The position numbers and the translations under genes were made by a program. Shown piece by piece: positions 1 through 7,423 of a DNA stretch of 20,275 nt (positions are counted from its first letter, which is position 1; every line of letters begins with the position of its first letter). A model generated the notes under the pieces. It had not been told where the DNA came from. It worked only from the letters and a program-made list of their open reading frames with translations, and searched no databases. The DNA lies in contig JAEXFN010000063.1 in assembly GCA_023400055.1 (NCBI GenBank), positions 1 to 20,275 on the forward strand, written 5' to 3'. Source of the DNA: Bacillota bacterium. GTDB taxonomy: Bacteria > Bacillota > UBA4882 > UBA8346.

Positions 1-7
1 ATCATGA

Positions 8-53
8 TGGGATGGTCAAAACTCCGTGGAGCATGGAGATTTTGACCATCCCA
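8..53. repeat. 14-bp inverted repeat (hairpin)
   Basis: TGGGATGGTCAAAA at 8-21 is perfectly complementary to TTTTGACCATCCCA at 40-53. The 18-nt interior can form a second short CTCC/GGAG stem. There is no T-run directly after the stem on either strand, so it is not a textbook intrinsic terminator, though it could end transcription of a gene lying left of the window. It could equally be a dispersed palindromic repeat. Confidence 0.75.
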
Positions 54-166
54 TGGATAGTAAGGTAATTAGGAACCACACTTGACCCGGCATTTACCTT
101 TACCAAACGCACCGAATGAAGTAAAGAATCGATTCTGCCAATCGCATCTCTTTTTGAAAGTGATTC

Positions 167-237
167 CCGTTGGGCAACGGCATGCGCTCCATTCGCAATG
201 CCGTGCCGGTCTACCTCCCTGTAGACCACTCGGGTGG
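167..237. repeat. Cluster of four adjacent short hairpins
   Basis: Four consecutive stems: CCGTTG/CAACGG (167-172/175-180), CGGCATGCG with CGCAATGCCG (178-186/194-203, one bulge), GGTCTAC/GTAGACC (208-214/221-227) and CCAC/GTGG (226-229/234-237). Neighbouring stems share bases at their borders, so not all can form fully at once. The density is unusual for random sequence and may mark a structured RNA or an extragenic palindromic repeat. I recognise no known RNA family. Confidence 0.45.
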
Positions 238-296
238 ATAACTCTAGCCTTAAAAGCCAACATCCAAAGTTTCACCTAACATTTTTGCATTCATAC

Positions 297-318
297 AGCC
301 GCCAAGGATGGCGGCTGC
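297..318. repeat. GC-rich hairpin, 8-bp stem
   Basis: CAGCCGCC (297-304) and GGCGGCTG (311-318) form a perfect 8-bp stem with a 6-nt loop. No T-tract follows. Confidence 0.6.
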
Positions 319-414
319 GCGGCGTTGCTGCCCGGATGAAAGCACCGCCGTCGGCCAAACTTAATTGTCCATTTACCTTGCCGGTTCACGGATGAATCGG
401 ACATTGGAGGGGTT

Positions 415-489
415 CTAAGGGGAAGCAGCGTCCCCTTAGCGGCGGGGTTGCAAGGGGTTTGCCGCTAAACCCCTTGCCTGCCCGCAGGC
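415..489. repeat. Palindromic element with mutually exclusive stems
   Basis: Stem 1 is CTAAGGGGA/TCCCCTTAG (415-423/431-439), stem 2 is CAAGGGGTTT/AAACCCCTTG (451-460/467-476), and stem 3 is GCCTG/CAGGC (476-480/485-489). A competing stem, TTAGCGGC/GCCGCTAA (436-443/461-468), overlaps stems 1 and 2, so the element can adopt two alternative folds. This resembles a dispersed palindromic repeat more than a riboswitch, because no gene follows it in either direction at short range. Confidence 0.6.
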
Positions 490-778
490 GGAATCCTGGT
501 TTTAGGCCCAAAAACTTAAAACCATCATACCTCAAAAACTTTAGCTTACAATTCAAACCGATCTCTCATCGAAGTGATATACGCGGATGGCGAATGTAAA
601 TTCCTTTGCTCTCTGATACTCTCTGAAGGGCAAGGAATCTGCTTTTAGACGATTTGTCGCTGTATCATGGTTGCCCAAACGGCTTTCGTCCCGCTCCCGA
701 CGCCAGTCCTCCATGCTTGTTCGTTGATCATCCATGGGATCTGCTCCGTCCGTCCACGGATCTCCCGCTCCTTCCTTG

Positions 779-1009
779 CCCGTGTCCTGGAAAAGCATGC
801 CCAACCTTTGGGCGAGCTGTCCCAAGGATTGGGAAAACTATCCCAAGGATTGGGAATGGATGCCCAAGACTTGGGAAAGCATGCCCGGGCCATGGGCCAG
901 GTTCCCCAAGCCTTGGGAGAGCATTCCCGAACGTTGGGTAAACTGTCCCAAACCTTGGGCGGGCTTTCCCAACCACTATCCCCGCTTGCCGAAGCCCTGG
1001 CCCGGCTGG
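779..1009. repeat. 21-bp tandem array 1 (palindromic unit, 11 copies)
   Basis: Units start at 779, 800, 821, 842, 863, 884, 905, 926, 947, 968 and 989, exactly 21 bp apart. The core of most units is a 13-bp imperfect palindrome of the form CCCAAGnnTTGGG followed by an 8-nt linker; the first and last units are degenerate. Because 21 is a multiple of three and the unit lacks stop codons, several frames on both strands stay open. The plus frame running from 667 to 1041 reads as heptads such as LSQGLGK, LSQGLGM and LSQTLGG, with leucines spaced 4-3 as in a coiled coil. Its ATG at 667 has no Shine-Dalgarno sequence. Whether it is translated is unknown. Confidence 0.85.
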
Positions 1010-1091
1010 CCGCGGTGCGTTTTCCTTCTCTTTGTCGATGATCAACGATTCCCGGCGCCATCTCCATGGCGATCCCGGTTCCGACGCGCAC

Positions 1092-1116
1092 CGCCCGGTT
1101 ATCGTCGAACCGGGCG
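1092..1116. repeat. 9-bp hairpin beside the terminator
   Basis: CGCCCGGTT (1092-1100) and AACCGGGCG (1108-1116) make a perfect 9-bp stem with a 7-nt loop, lying immediately beside the terminator stem at 1119-1161. On the minus strand it lies just beyond the terminator of the 1180-1779 gene. Confidence 0.6.
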
Positions 1117-1118
1117 CG

Positions 1119-1161
1119 CCCAATAAAAAAGGACCGGCCGCTCCAGTCCTTTTTCATTGGG
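1119..1161 (-). terminator. Bidirectional Rho-independent terminator
   Basis: CCCAAT plus AAAAAGGAC on the left pair with GTCCTTTTT plus ATTGGG on the right (stem about 15 bp with one mismatch, loop at 1135-1145). Read on the minus strand, the GGAC stem is followed by TTTTTT, 18 nt beyond the stop of the 1180-1779 gene, so it should end that transcript. The plus strand also gives a TTTTT tract, so it can work in both directions. Confidence 0.85.
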
Positions 1162-1179
1162 AATCGGTAGCTTTCGTCG

Positions 1180-1779
1180 TTATGCAGCGGGTAAAAAGAC
1201 CTGGATGGTATCGGCCAGCACCAGGGTTATCGTCACTCCGGTAATCGCCAAAGTACTGGGATCCTCCTCTACCGTGATGATCTGATTAACAATGGCCAGA
1301 CTGCCGCTAATGGTCACATTGGGCGGGAAAGTCCCGGGTATCGTCTGCAGGAAGGCGAAGGGAATGGTCACCGTATCCGTATGCGGCAAACCATCCACCC
1401 CAGTGAATTGGACAGTAACTACCACATCGCCGGTGACCTGGACGATGAGGGAGGAGAAGCCGACGATCGTGAACTGCACGTTACTCAAGGCCACATTGAT
1501 GGAAGTAAGTGTAGTGGCGGCTATCGTCAGGGCAATCGTGGTCGTCAAAGTCTCCTGGAAACTGGCGCTCGCCAACAGAACCGGCTGCGCCGGAGCAAGC
1601 GTGACACAACGGCGTTGCAACCGGGCAAGCACGCTGCGGGTAATTTGATCGTTGAAACGCTGGATGGAAGTACTGAATTCACAGACAAACGGCAGGCAGC
1701 ATGAGATCGAACCCGTGCCCGTGGTCGCGGGGAGGCTGCTGAGCTTGCTGCCTTGGGAACATTGGGAACTGGTAGCCAT
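1180..1779 (-). CDS. Beta-rich Cys-containing protein, possible spore-surface protein
   Basis: 199 aa. I chose the ATG at 1779 because AGAGGTG sits 5 nt before it; an upstream ATG at 1800 lacks such a site. The N-terminal ~55 residues are Ser/Thr-rich with cysteines at about residues 7, 28-29, 33 and 52. The remainder is strongly beta-prone, alternating Val/Ile/Thr, with a segment around residues 115-145 (VTGDVVVTVQFTG, then VTIPFAFLQTIPG) that faintly resembles the SPOCS/DUF3794 pattern of sporulation proteins. No signal peptide or membrane helix is evident. It has its own terminator and is probably monocistronic. A self-assembling coat, exosporium or appendage-like structural protein would fit the composition, but I do not recognise the family with certainty. 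Location next to a glycan cluster makes a surface role plausible (inference). Confidence 0.7.
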   Translation of the reverse strand: MATSSQCSQGSKLSSLPATTGTGSISCCLPFVCEFSTSIQRFNDQITRSVLARLQRRCVTLAPAQPVLLASASFQETLTTTIALTIAATTLTSINVALSNVQFTIVGFSSLIVQVTGDVVVTVQFTGVDGLPHTDTVTIPFAFLQTIPGTFPPNVTISGSLAIVNQIITVEEDPSTLAITGVTITLVLADTIQVFLPAA

Positions 1780-1902
1780 TTTCACACCTCTATTCATCAT
1801 TAATGAAATAAATTGCTATCGATTCCAGTGCGAAACCATTGATTAGGTAAGGCAACCGCGATGTATTGGAGTTGAAAATGTGAAGTCAGCCAATTTACGT
1901 TT

Positions 1903-2979
1903 TTAAAACTTGAATTTCAAATTTTCCGCACTAGATATCAACTGTCGGATGATAACTAACCATTGGTGGGCGACGACTGTCGGATGGTTGCGTTCCAACA
2001 GCTGCGACCGGGCATTCTCCACCATTTGCCGGCGCTGCGGGGTATTAAGGGCTTCCATGATGGTCCGATACCAAGCTTCGGGCTCTTCGGCGCAAAGCCA
2101 GCCGTTGACCCCCTGCCGTACCGTTTCCCGGTAAGGCGCGGCAGCGGCGTATATTCCAACCGTCCCGGCGGCGGACAGATCACGGAACTTGCTATCACTC
2201 TTGGCTTCATTGAAAGGAGTCAGCCGCAGCGGCGCCAGTCCCAGCGTCCATGCAAACCCGGTCAAAGCCTCCAGAAACTTGTGATAATCATTGATGGGGC
2301 CGCGGACCTTGACTCGCCTTAATTGCTCCCAATGATCAGGCTGGCAACCGATAAACTGAAACTCCACGGCTGGACCGAGCGTCTCCGCCACTTCCAGCAG
2401 CGCCGGAAATATCCGGTTGAGATCGCCGCGGTGATGCTTCGTTCCGAAGTAGCCGATCCGATAGGGCGGGCCGGATTGCGGGGCTTGTAACGGTGGCAGG
2501 TCGATCGCATAGGGTTGATAAATGCTCTGATAACCGCGCTGTTGCAGCCGCCGGGCCAATTCGGGCGAACCCGCCTTCACCAGATCCGCCTCATCCAGTA
2601 AAAGTTTGATAACGCGCGGACGGCAGCTCAAGGAATAATGACGGCCCCATTCCTCATCCTGTGGCGGTTGGAGTAAGTCATCGTCCAATTCATACAATAC
2701 TTTGATCCCATTGCGCCGCGCCAATCGGACCACCGGCAGGGTGGCGCTGTTGGAACAGCGGGAGAGTATCAAACAATCGATCCCCGCCAAATCATTTTTT
2801 TGCAGGTGCCCCTCCAGAACCATCCGCCACTGCAGTTCCGCCTCGGAAAGTGCGGCGAAAGGAATCCGGTAGGCCATTCTGGTCAATACGCCATCTTCCG
2901 GTGCGGCGATCAATACCTGGATACCGGTCGGCTTTGGTCGCTCCGCAATCAGGGGATTAACGCTTTGGACATTCATCAT
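1903..2979 (-). CDS. Glycosyltransferase, GT-B-like (GT4-type/CgeB-like)
   Basis: 358 aa from the ATG at 2979; an in-frame TTG at 2988 and another ATG at 2976 are alternative starts, and none has a strong ribosome site. The YELDDDLLQPP motif near residue 95, ahead of a region ending in SPELARRLQQRGY, is typical of a group of bacterial glycosyltransferases that carry a YxxDDD signature. The C-terminal half contains IGYFGTKHH, then SDSKFRDLSAAGTVGIYA and PYRETVRQGVNGWL, which resembles the nucleotide-sugar binding half of GT-B enzymes. It would transfer a sugar onto a surface glycan in the cytoplasm. It shares order and motifs with the protein at 3471-4478, which is read divergently from the other side of the intergenic gap, so the two are paralogues. 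Donor and acceptor cannot be told. Confidence 0.85.
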   Translation of the reverse strand: MMNVQSVNPLIAERPKPTGIQVLIAAPEDGVLTRMAYRIPFAALSEAELQWRMVLEGHLQKNDLAGIDCLILSRCSNSATLPVVRLARRNGIKVLYELDDDLLQPPQDEEWGRHYSLSCRPRVIKLLLDEADLVKAGSPELARRLQQRGYQSIYQPYAIDLPPLQAPQSGPPYRIGYFGTKHHRGDLNRIFPALLEVAETLGPAVEFQFIGCQPDHWEQLRRVKVRGPINDYHKFLEALTGFAWTLGLAPLRLTPFNEAKSDSKFRDLSAAGTVGIYAAAAPYRETVRQGVNGWLCAEEPEAWYRTIMEALNTPQRRQMVENARSQLLERNHPTVVAHQWLVIIRQLISSAENLKFKF

Positions 2980-3470
2980 TACCGCCAATAGCCTTTATGC
3001 TGATATATGGTATTCGTTTGGAATGAAAGTGCTGCCAGGCCAAATGCATGATAATCCCAAAAATTTCTTTATCACGGAAGCAGGCCGGTTCTAAAAGCGT
3101 TGTGATAAACCCGGTCCGAAGGTCTGAGCGATCACCAAAGCTCAGAGAAGCAAATGATAAAGTCAATGTAAATCCCCTTGCAAAATCGCTGTTTCGATTC
3201 AAAGGACTTTAGCACCTGGCTTCCCAACGCCTTGCCGATAAAAGCCGTTTGCCTAGGGAATGGCAAACCCGGCGGCCGTCTCAGCGTCAAAGGGTCGGGC
3301 TGAGAAGTATCCGAAAAAAGAAACGTGCCGCTGCCCCGATTCTGACACGAAAAGCATCCCCGGCTAATATTTTATACAGGATATGATTTTCTCGCTTCCC
3401 AGCCGCAGTCCAGGCGCTGGAAAGCCTTCAAAGTACTTTCTTCTTCCAATTCCATCGCTGAGGTTAATTG
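2980..3470. promoter_or_regulatory. Divergent intergenic region between two glycosyltransferase genes
   Basis: About 490 bp without a gene. It must hold the promoters of the minus-strand glycosyltransferase and of the plus-strand operon. It contains TTTATCAC (3068-3075) facing GTGATAAA (3102-3109), repeat element A (3130-3220), a GTTTGCC/GGCAAAC hairpin (3247-3253/3262-3268) and a TCTCAGC/GCTGAGA hairpin (3279-3285/3299-3305). An AT-rich stretch near 3365-3380 (TAATATTTTATACAGG) is a candidate -10 region for the plus operon, but I cannot assign a sigma factor. Confidence 0.5.
3130..3220 (+). repeat. ~90-bp intergenic element, copy A
   Basis: Aligns along its length, with small gaps, to 16656-16745. 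Shared blocks are ATCAC followed by AAAGCTCAG (3137-3145), GAAGC, GATAAAGTC (3156-3164) and GACTTTA (3205-3211). GATAAAGTC and GACTTTAGC form an inverted repeat with one mismatch around a ~40-nt centre. Both copies lie in divergent intergenic regions of this cluster, in the same orientation relative to the plus-strand operon. Confidence 0.65.
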
Positions 3471-4478
3471 ATGCTCAACATAATTTGCATTGTGCAAACG
3501 CCGGTTCCTTCCACCGAGATCTCGATTATCCGGCCATTCACCCACTTACAAAACGAGGGAGCCATCTCCTGGCAATTGGTGAAGGAGGCCGTTTTTTCAC
3601 CCGACCTGCTCCACCAGGCCGACGTGGTGATTTTTCATCGCAACTGTCACCCCAATGGCCTGCGGATATTGAACGCGGTTAAAAATGCCCATATTCCGAT
3701 CATTTACGAGATTGACGACAACTATTTCGACCTGCCGGAAGATCTGCCCATCGGGCGCTACATGCGCAATCCCTATGTGGTGAAAGCCATCGAACAATTT
3801 TTAAACTCCGCCGATATCGTGAAGATCGGCTCGCCGGAGTTGATTCCGTTCGTATCCAAATACAATCAGCGGACCGTTTATCAGCCTTACGCCGTGGATT
3901 TGAACATCATCAACGGCATGGTAATTTCCGAAAATCCTCATTTCACCATCGGCTACGCGGGCACCATCCATCACAGTCCGGATTTTCATTTTATGATCGA
4001 GCCGATTCAGCGGATTGCGAAAGATTTCCCCAATATCCACTGGGATTTTATCAGCTGCCTGCCGGAAGATTTGAAAAAGCTGCCCAATGTCCACTTCACT
4101 CCGTTTATTCCGAATTATAGCGCTTTCTTGCAAGATCTCTATCAGCGAAACTGGCAGATCGCGTTATGCCCATTGTTGGATTTGCCCCATAACCGGTGCA
4201 AAACCGATAATAAACTCCGCGAATACGGCGCTTGCCGCATCGCCGGCATTTACTCGAACATTCCGCCGTATTCGAACAATGTTCAACCCAACGAAACCGG
4301 CATACTGGCGGATAATAACGAACAGGCTTGGTTTGAGGCGATGCGGACTCTGATCACCGATGATGCGTTGCGCTCAAAGATCGCCGCCCAGGCCCGGCAA
4401 TGGGTTGAGACTCATCGTTCGATCCCGGTAGTCGCCGGGCAATGGCTGAATCTTTTTGAGCAAATACTCGTAAAATAA
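3471..4478 (+). CDS. Glycosyltransferase, GT-B-like, paralogue of 1903-2979
   Basis: 335 aa. The ATG at 3471 is preceded by GAGG with 7-nt spacing; a TTG three bases earlier is less likely. YEIDDNYFDLP at residues 79-89 and the following IGSPEL, then YQPYAVD, IGYAGTIHHSPDF and TDNKLREYGACRIAGIYSN, match the order seen in the minus-strand glycosyltransferase at 1903-2979. The protein is soluble and somewhat short for a GT-B enzyme, which fits a family with a reduced N-terminal domain. It is the first gene of a plus-strand operon and is followed after 16 nt by the first of three tandem transferases, so it probably adds one residue of the same glycan. Donor unknown. Confidence 0.85.
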   Translation: MLNIICIVQTPVPSTEISIIRPFTHLQNEGAISWQLVKEAVFSPDLLHQADVVIFHRNCHPNGLRILNAVKNAHIPIIYEIDDNYFDLPEDLPIGRYMRNPYVVKAIEQFLNSADIVKIGSPELIPFVSKYNQRTVYQPYAVDLNIINGMVISENPHFTIGYAGTIHHSPDFHFMIEPIQRIAKDFPNIHWDFISCLPEDLKKLPNVHFTPFIPNYSAFLQDLYQRNWQIALCPLLDLPHNRCKTDNKLREYGACRIAGIYSNIPPYSNNVQPNETGILADNNEQAWFEAMRTLITDDALRSKIAAQARQWVETHRSIPVVAGQWLNLFEQILVK

Positions 4479-4494
4479 AAAGGAGTAAGCGAAC

Positions 4495-5910
4495 ATGAAC
4501 GAACAGGCTGCCTTTTATGGCACCTTATTGCGTAAATTCCTCACCAAATTTCAGAGCATCACCTACCATCAAATCCCGATCTGCCATTATCTTCATTACC
4601 AGTTCTACTATTTCGCCACGAATCGCTGGAGTCACTCATGGGCGAAAGAGAACCTGCCCGGTTTGGAAGCGGAAATGGCCCAAATGACGGACGACGGGGT
4701 CTATCAATGGTGTGATCAGCCCTACGCCTATGATCCGCATCCCGACGGAATCGTCATCATGCGAGGCGGGTTTGGCGATATTGCATCATTGCATCTGCCC
4801 AAAGATCGTTTTGTGCTTTTGAGCCCCAATCAGGCCGAAGTCGATGTGATCCATCGCAACCGGCCGGATCTGAGCGCCCAAAACATCGAGAATTACTGCC
4901 GGCCGAATCCCCAGGCGGTAGCGTCACTCAATCAACAAATAGCGGAAGTAATCAACTCCCAGGGGCAGGATCCGGTCCTGGGAAGCCCCGAGTTGCTGCG
5001 GTGGTTTTATCAAAAAACGCCGGAGGTGGTCCGCGTTTTCGACGCAATTCATTCGCTCTTCGAAAAGCTGTCCATCGGCGCGGTATTAACCATCTCTTCC
5101 ATTGTCTGGATGGACAGCGCTCTCAACCTATTTGCCAGAGCCAATCGCATTCCTGCGGTGACTTTACAACACGGCCTGATTCTCGATCGGGATCTCTTTT
5201 GTCACATTCCGATCTACGCTACCCAAAAAATGGTCTGGGGCAATGCCGTCAAGCAGTGGTATCAAAAGTACGGTTTTCCCGCCTCGCGGCTTAACGTCAT
5301 CGGCTCGCCGCGCTTTGATGTCATATTCAACCGGCAATGGTGCGGCAAACAAACGCTCTGCCAAAAGCTGGGCATCGATCCCCAACAAAAACTGATGGTC
5401 TATGCCACCGGCACCGAGATGAATACCATCGTGCCCCTGATCGCCGACGCGCTCAAGTCCGTTCCCGAGCTTTATCTGCTGATATTGCTTCATCCGTCGG
5501 AAAGCGCCCTGGTCTCCAAATATGAACAGTTGGTCGCCGGCTATCCCCGTTGTAAAGTGATGCAGTTTGGCCATGTCAGTCTCTATGATGCTTTGAGCGG
5601 CGCCGACTTCTTTATCACCCACTGTTCGACCGCCGCGTTGGAAGCGATGCTCTTTCAATTGCCGGTCATTACCGTCGAGCCTTTGCCGGGCTATTTTTCC
5701 TACGGAGATGCGGGCGCCTCGCTACGGGTGACCGATTCCGCCGAGCTCACTACGGTTGTCACCAAGCTAATCAACGACGCCGATTTTCGGGAATCTGCCA
5801 TCGACCGTTATCGGGAGTTCCTTGCCGATTATTGTATACCCGACGGCAATGCGTCCCAACGGCTTTTCGACCAATTAAAAGCGCTCTGTAACAGCGGCGG
5901 CATCGCTTAG
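4495..5910 (+). CDS. Predicted GT-B transferase, tandem paralogue 1
   Basis: 471 aa, ATG preceded by AGGAG at 9-nt spacing. No known family can be named with certainty, but the C-terminal half has the hallmarks of GT-B polymer transferases of the capsule, polysialyl and CDP-glycerol-transferase type: TLQHG (residues 223-227), GSPRFDV (270-276), LLHPSE (331-336) and LYDALSGADFF...STAALEAM...PVITVEP (363-396). The N-terminal half carries a conserved MRGGFGDIA block (89-97). No membrane segment is seen. This copy differs from the other two in the 300-312 loop (YATGTEMNT) and has HPSE where they have HPGE. Location with a nonulosonic-acid pathway suggests a CMP-sugar donor, which is inference. 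Confidence 0.8.
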   Translation: MNEQAAFYGTLLRKFLTKFQSITYHQIPICHYLHYQFYYFATNRWSHSWAKENLPGLEAEMAQMTDDGVYQWCDQPYAYDPHPDGIVIMRGGFGDIASLHLPKDRFVLLSPNQAEVDVIHRNRPDLSAQNIENYCRPNPQAVASLNQQIAEVINSQGQDPVLGSPELLRWFYQKTPEVVRVFDAIHSLFEKLSIGAVLTISSIVWMDSALNLFARANRIPAVTLQHGLILDRDLFCHIPIYATQKMVWGNAVKQWYQKYGFPASRLNVIGSPRFDVIFNRQWCGKQTLCQKLGIDPQQKLMVYATGTEMNTIVPLIADALKSVPELYLLILLHPSESALVSKYEQLVAGYPRCKVMQFGHVSLYDALSGADFFITHCSTAALEAMLFQLPVITVEPLPGYFSYGDAGASLRVTDSAELTTVVTKLINDADFRESAIDRYREFLADYCIPDGNASQRLFDQLKALCNSGGIA

Positions 5911-5983
5911 GTCGCGCTCCAAGCATCATCTGCTTGAAGAAGCCGGTCCGCTCAACCAGAAGTTATCGTCACGAGGAACAGAC

Positions 5984-7399
5984 ATGAACGAAAAAACAAC
6001 TTTCTATGGCGTAATTTTACGGCGCTTTTTTAATATCTTCCGCGATATTTCCTATCATGGAGTACCCATTTGCAAGTTTGTTTATTACCAGGTTCTCAAT
6101 TTTTTCAACGACAGTCAAAACATCAACTTGGCCAGGGCTCTCCTCCCATACTGGGAGGAGAGCGTTGACTCCTTGCATAACGCGCAGATTTACCAGTGGA
6201 TCGATGAACCGTATCCGTACGACGCGCACCCCGATGGCCTCATTTTAATGCGGGGCGGATTTGGCGATATCGCTTCGGCTCATTTGCCCCGGGAACGATT
6301 TGTTCTGATCAGCCCCAATCAGACGGAGGTCGAGGTGATCAAACTCAACCGGCCCGATCTGACGGCCCGGAATATCAGCGATTTTTACTACGAAAACCCG
6401 TCCACCGTTAAAAAACTGAACCGGGAAGTCAGTCAGGTGATTCAGGCGCAAAAAGGCGATCCATTCCTGGGAAGTCCCGATTTCGAACGCTGGTTTCACG
6501 AGAAGATGCCGGAGATCGTCGGCTATCTGGATGCGGTCCAATCATTATTCCAGAGCGCTGAATTTGGAGCGGTTTTAACTGTTTCGTCCTTGTACTCGAT
6601 GGACGGCGCCTTAAACCTGATCGCCCGGGCCAACCGTATTCCCTCATTTACGTTGCAACACGGCATCATCGCCGAGAGTGACCTCTTTTGCCATATCCCG
6701 ATATTGGCCACGAAGAAAATGGTCTGGGGAACGGCCATTAAAAATTGGTACCGGAAGTTCGGATTCCCGGATTCCCGGCTCAGCGTCATCGGATCGCCGC
6801 GGTTTGACATCGTTTTTAACCGCAAATGGTGCGGCCCGGCCAGGCTCCGTGAGATCTTGGGAATTGACCCCGCCCAAAAGGTAGCGGTTTACGCGGCGCA
6901 GATCTTCCGTTACGCGAAAACGATCACCCCGGTTATTTTAGAGGGGTTACGTTCCATTCCCGATCTGTTCCTGGTTATTCTGTTGCATCCTGGGGAAAAT
7001 CCCTTGCTTCACGAGCAGATCGCTGCGGAATATCCCAATTGTAGAGTAGTGCGCTTCGGCCATATCAGTCTTTATGATGCGCTGAGCGGCGCGGATCTCT
7101 TCCTCACCTATTACTCGACGGCGGCATTGGAAGCGATGTTTTTCAAACTTCCGGTGATTACTGTTGAACCCATTACGCCTACCTTTTCATTCGGCATTTT
7201 AGGCGCATCGGTTCGGGTCATCAATGCCGCCCATTTGAACGAAGTGGTCCGCCATTTGCTCGCCGATGAAAACTATCGGAACGGCATCGTCAATCAATAC
7301 CGAGAATTTCTGGCGGATTTTTGCATTCCGGACGGTTCAGCTTCGAAACGCCTCTTTGATGAGATGGACTCGTTCTGCCGGACCGGAGGCATCGCCTAA
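5984..7399 (+). CDS. Predicted GT-B transferase, tandem paralogue 2
   Basis: 471 aa, same length and collinear with the preceding copy from the first residues (MNE, FYG, ICKF) to the end (CIPDG, RLFDE, GGIA). ATG preceded by GAGGAA. Key blocks: MRGGFGDIASAHLPR (residues 89-103), TLQHG (223-227), GSPRFDIVFNRKWCG, HPGEN, and YDALSGADLF followed by YSTAALEAMFFKLPVITVEP. It follows copy 1 after 73 nt with no obvious terminator, so co-transcription is likely. It looks closer to copy 3 than to copy 1 (for example the shared EAMFFKLPV and ASAHLPR). The role is inferred as transfer of a sugar in the same polymer; specificity has probably diverged among copies. Confidence 0.8.
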   Translation: MNEKTTFYGVILRRFFNIFRDISYHGVPICKFVYYQVLNFFNDSQNINLARALLPYWEESVDSLHNAQIYQWIDEPYPYDAHPDGLILMRGGFGDIASAHLPRERFVLISPNQTEVEVIKLNRPDLTARNISDFYYENPSTVKKLNREVSQVIQAQKGDPFLGSPDFERWFHEKMPEIVGYLDAVQSLFQSAEFGAVLTVSSLYSMDGALNLIARANRIPSFTLQHGIIAESDLFCHIPILATKKMVWGTAIKNWYRKFGFPDSRLSVIGSPRFDIVFNRKWCGPARLREILGIDPAQKVAVYAAQIFRYAKTITPVILEGLRSIPDLFLVILLHPGENPLLHEQIAAEYPNCRVVRFGHISLYDALSGADLFLTYYSTAALEAMFFKLPVITVEPITPTFSFGILGASVRVINAAHLNEVVRHLLADENYRNGIVNQYREFLADFCIPDGSASKRLFDEMDSFCRTGGIA

Positions 7400-7423
7400 A
7401 TATTCAATGCAAAGGTGTAGCCG

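Larger units (their letters stand above)
1..778. other. Gene-free left flank with multiple hairpins
   Basis: I see no convincing protein gene here. Short open frames exist on both strands but none has a recognisable domain or a ribosome binding site. The stretch is instead rich in inverted repeats, listed separately (8-53, 167-237, 297-318, 415-489). 490-778 is AT-richer at first and then leads into the 21-bp array, with no strong structure that I can see. The density of palindromes suggests repeat-derived intergenic DNA or structured RNA rather than decayed coding sequence. Confidence 0.6.

Noticed and set aside
8..53. Terminal inverted repeat of an insertion sequence
   Set aside because: No transposase or partner repeat is found in the window; the two arms face each other across only 18 nt.
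2..229. Small minus-strand ORF of 75 aa
   Set aside because: No recognisable motif and no ribosome site, and it overlaps several hairpins; likely chance.
779..1009. CRISPR array
   Set aside because: Units follow each other without unique spacers of 25-40 bp, the unit is too short, and there are no cas genes.
645..1157. Long open frames on both strands across 645-1157 (up to 170 aa, rich in Pro and Trp)
   Set aside because: They are open because the 21-bp unit has no stop codons in any of these frames. They lack ribosome sites, and the minus-strand one runs through the terminator. Only the plus frame matching the heptad pattern of the other arrays is kept as a hypothesis.
1292..1704. Plus-strand ORFs of 107-118 aa
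   Set aside because: They are antisense to the well-supported beta-rich gene with its ribosome site and terminator.
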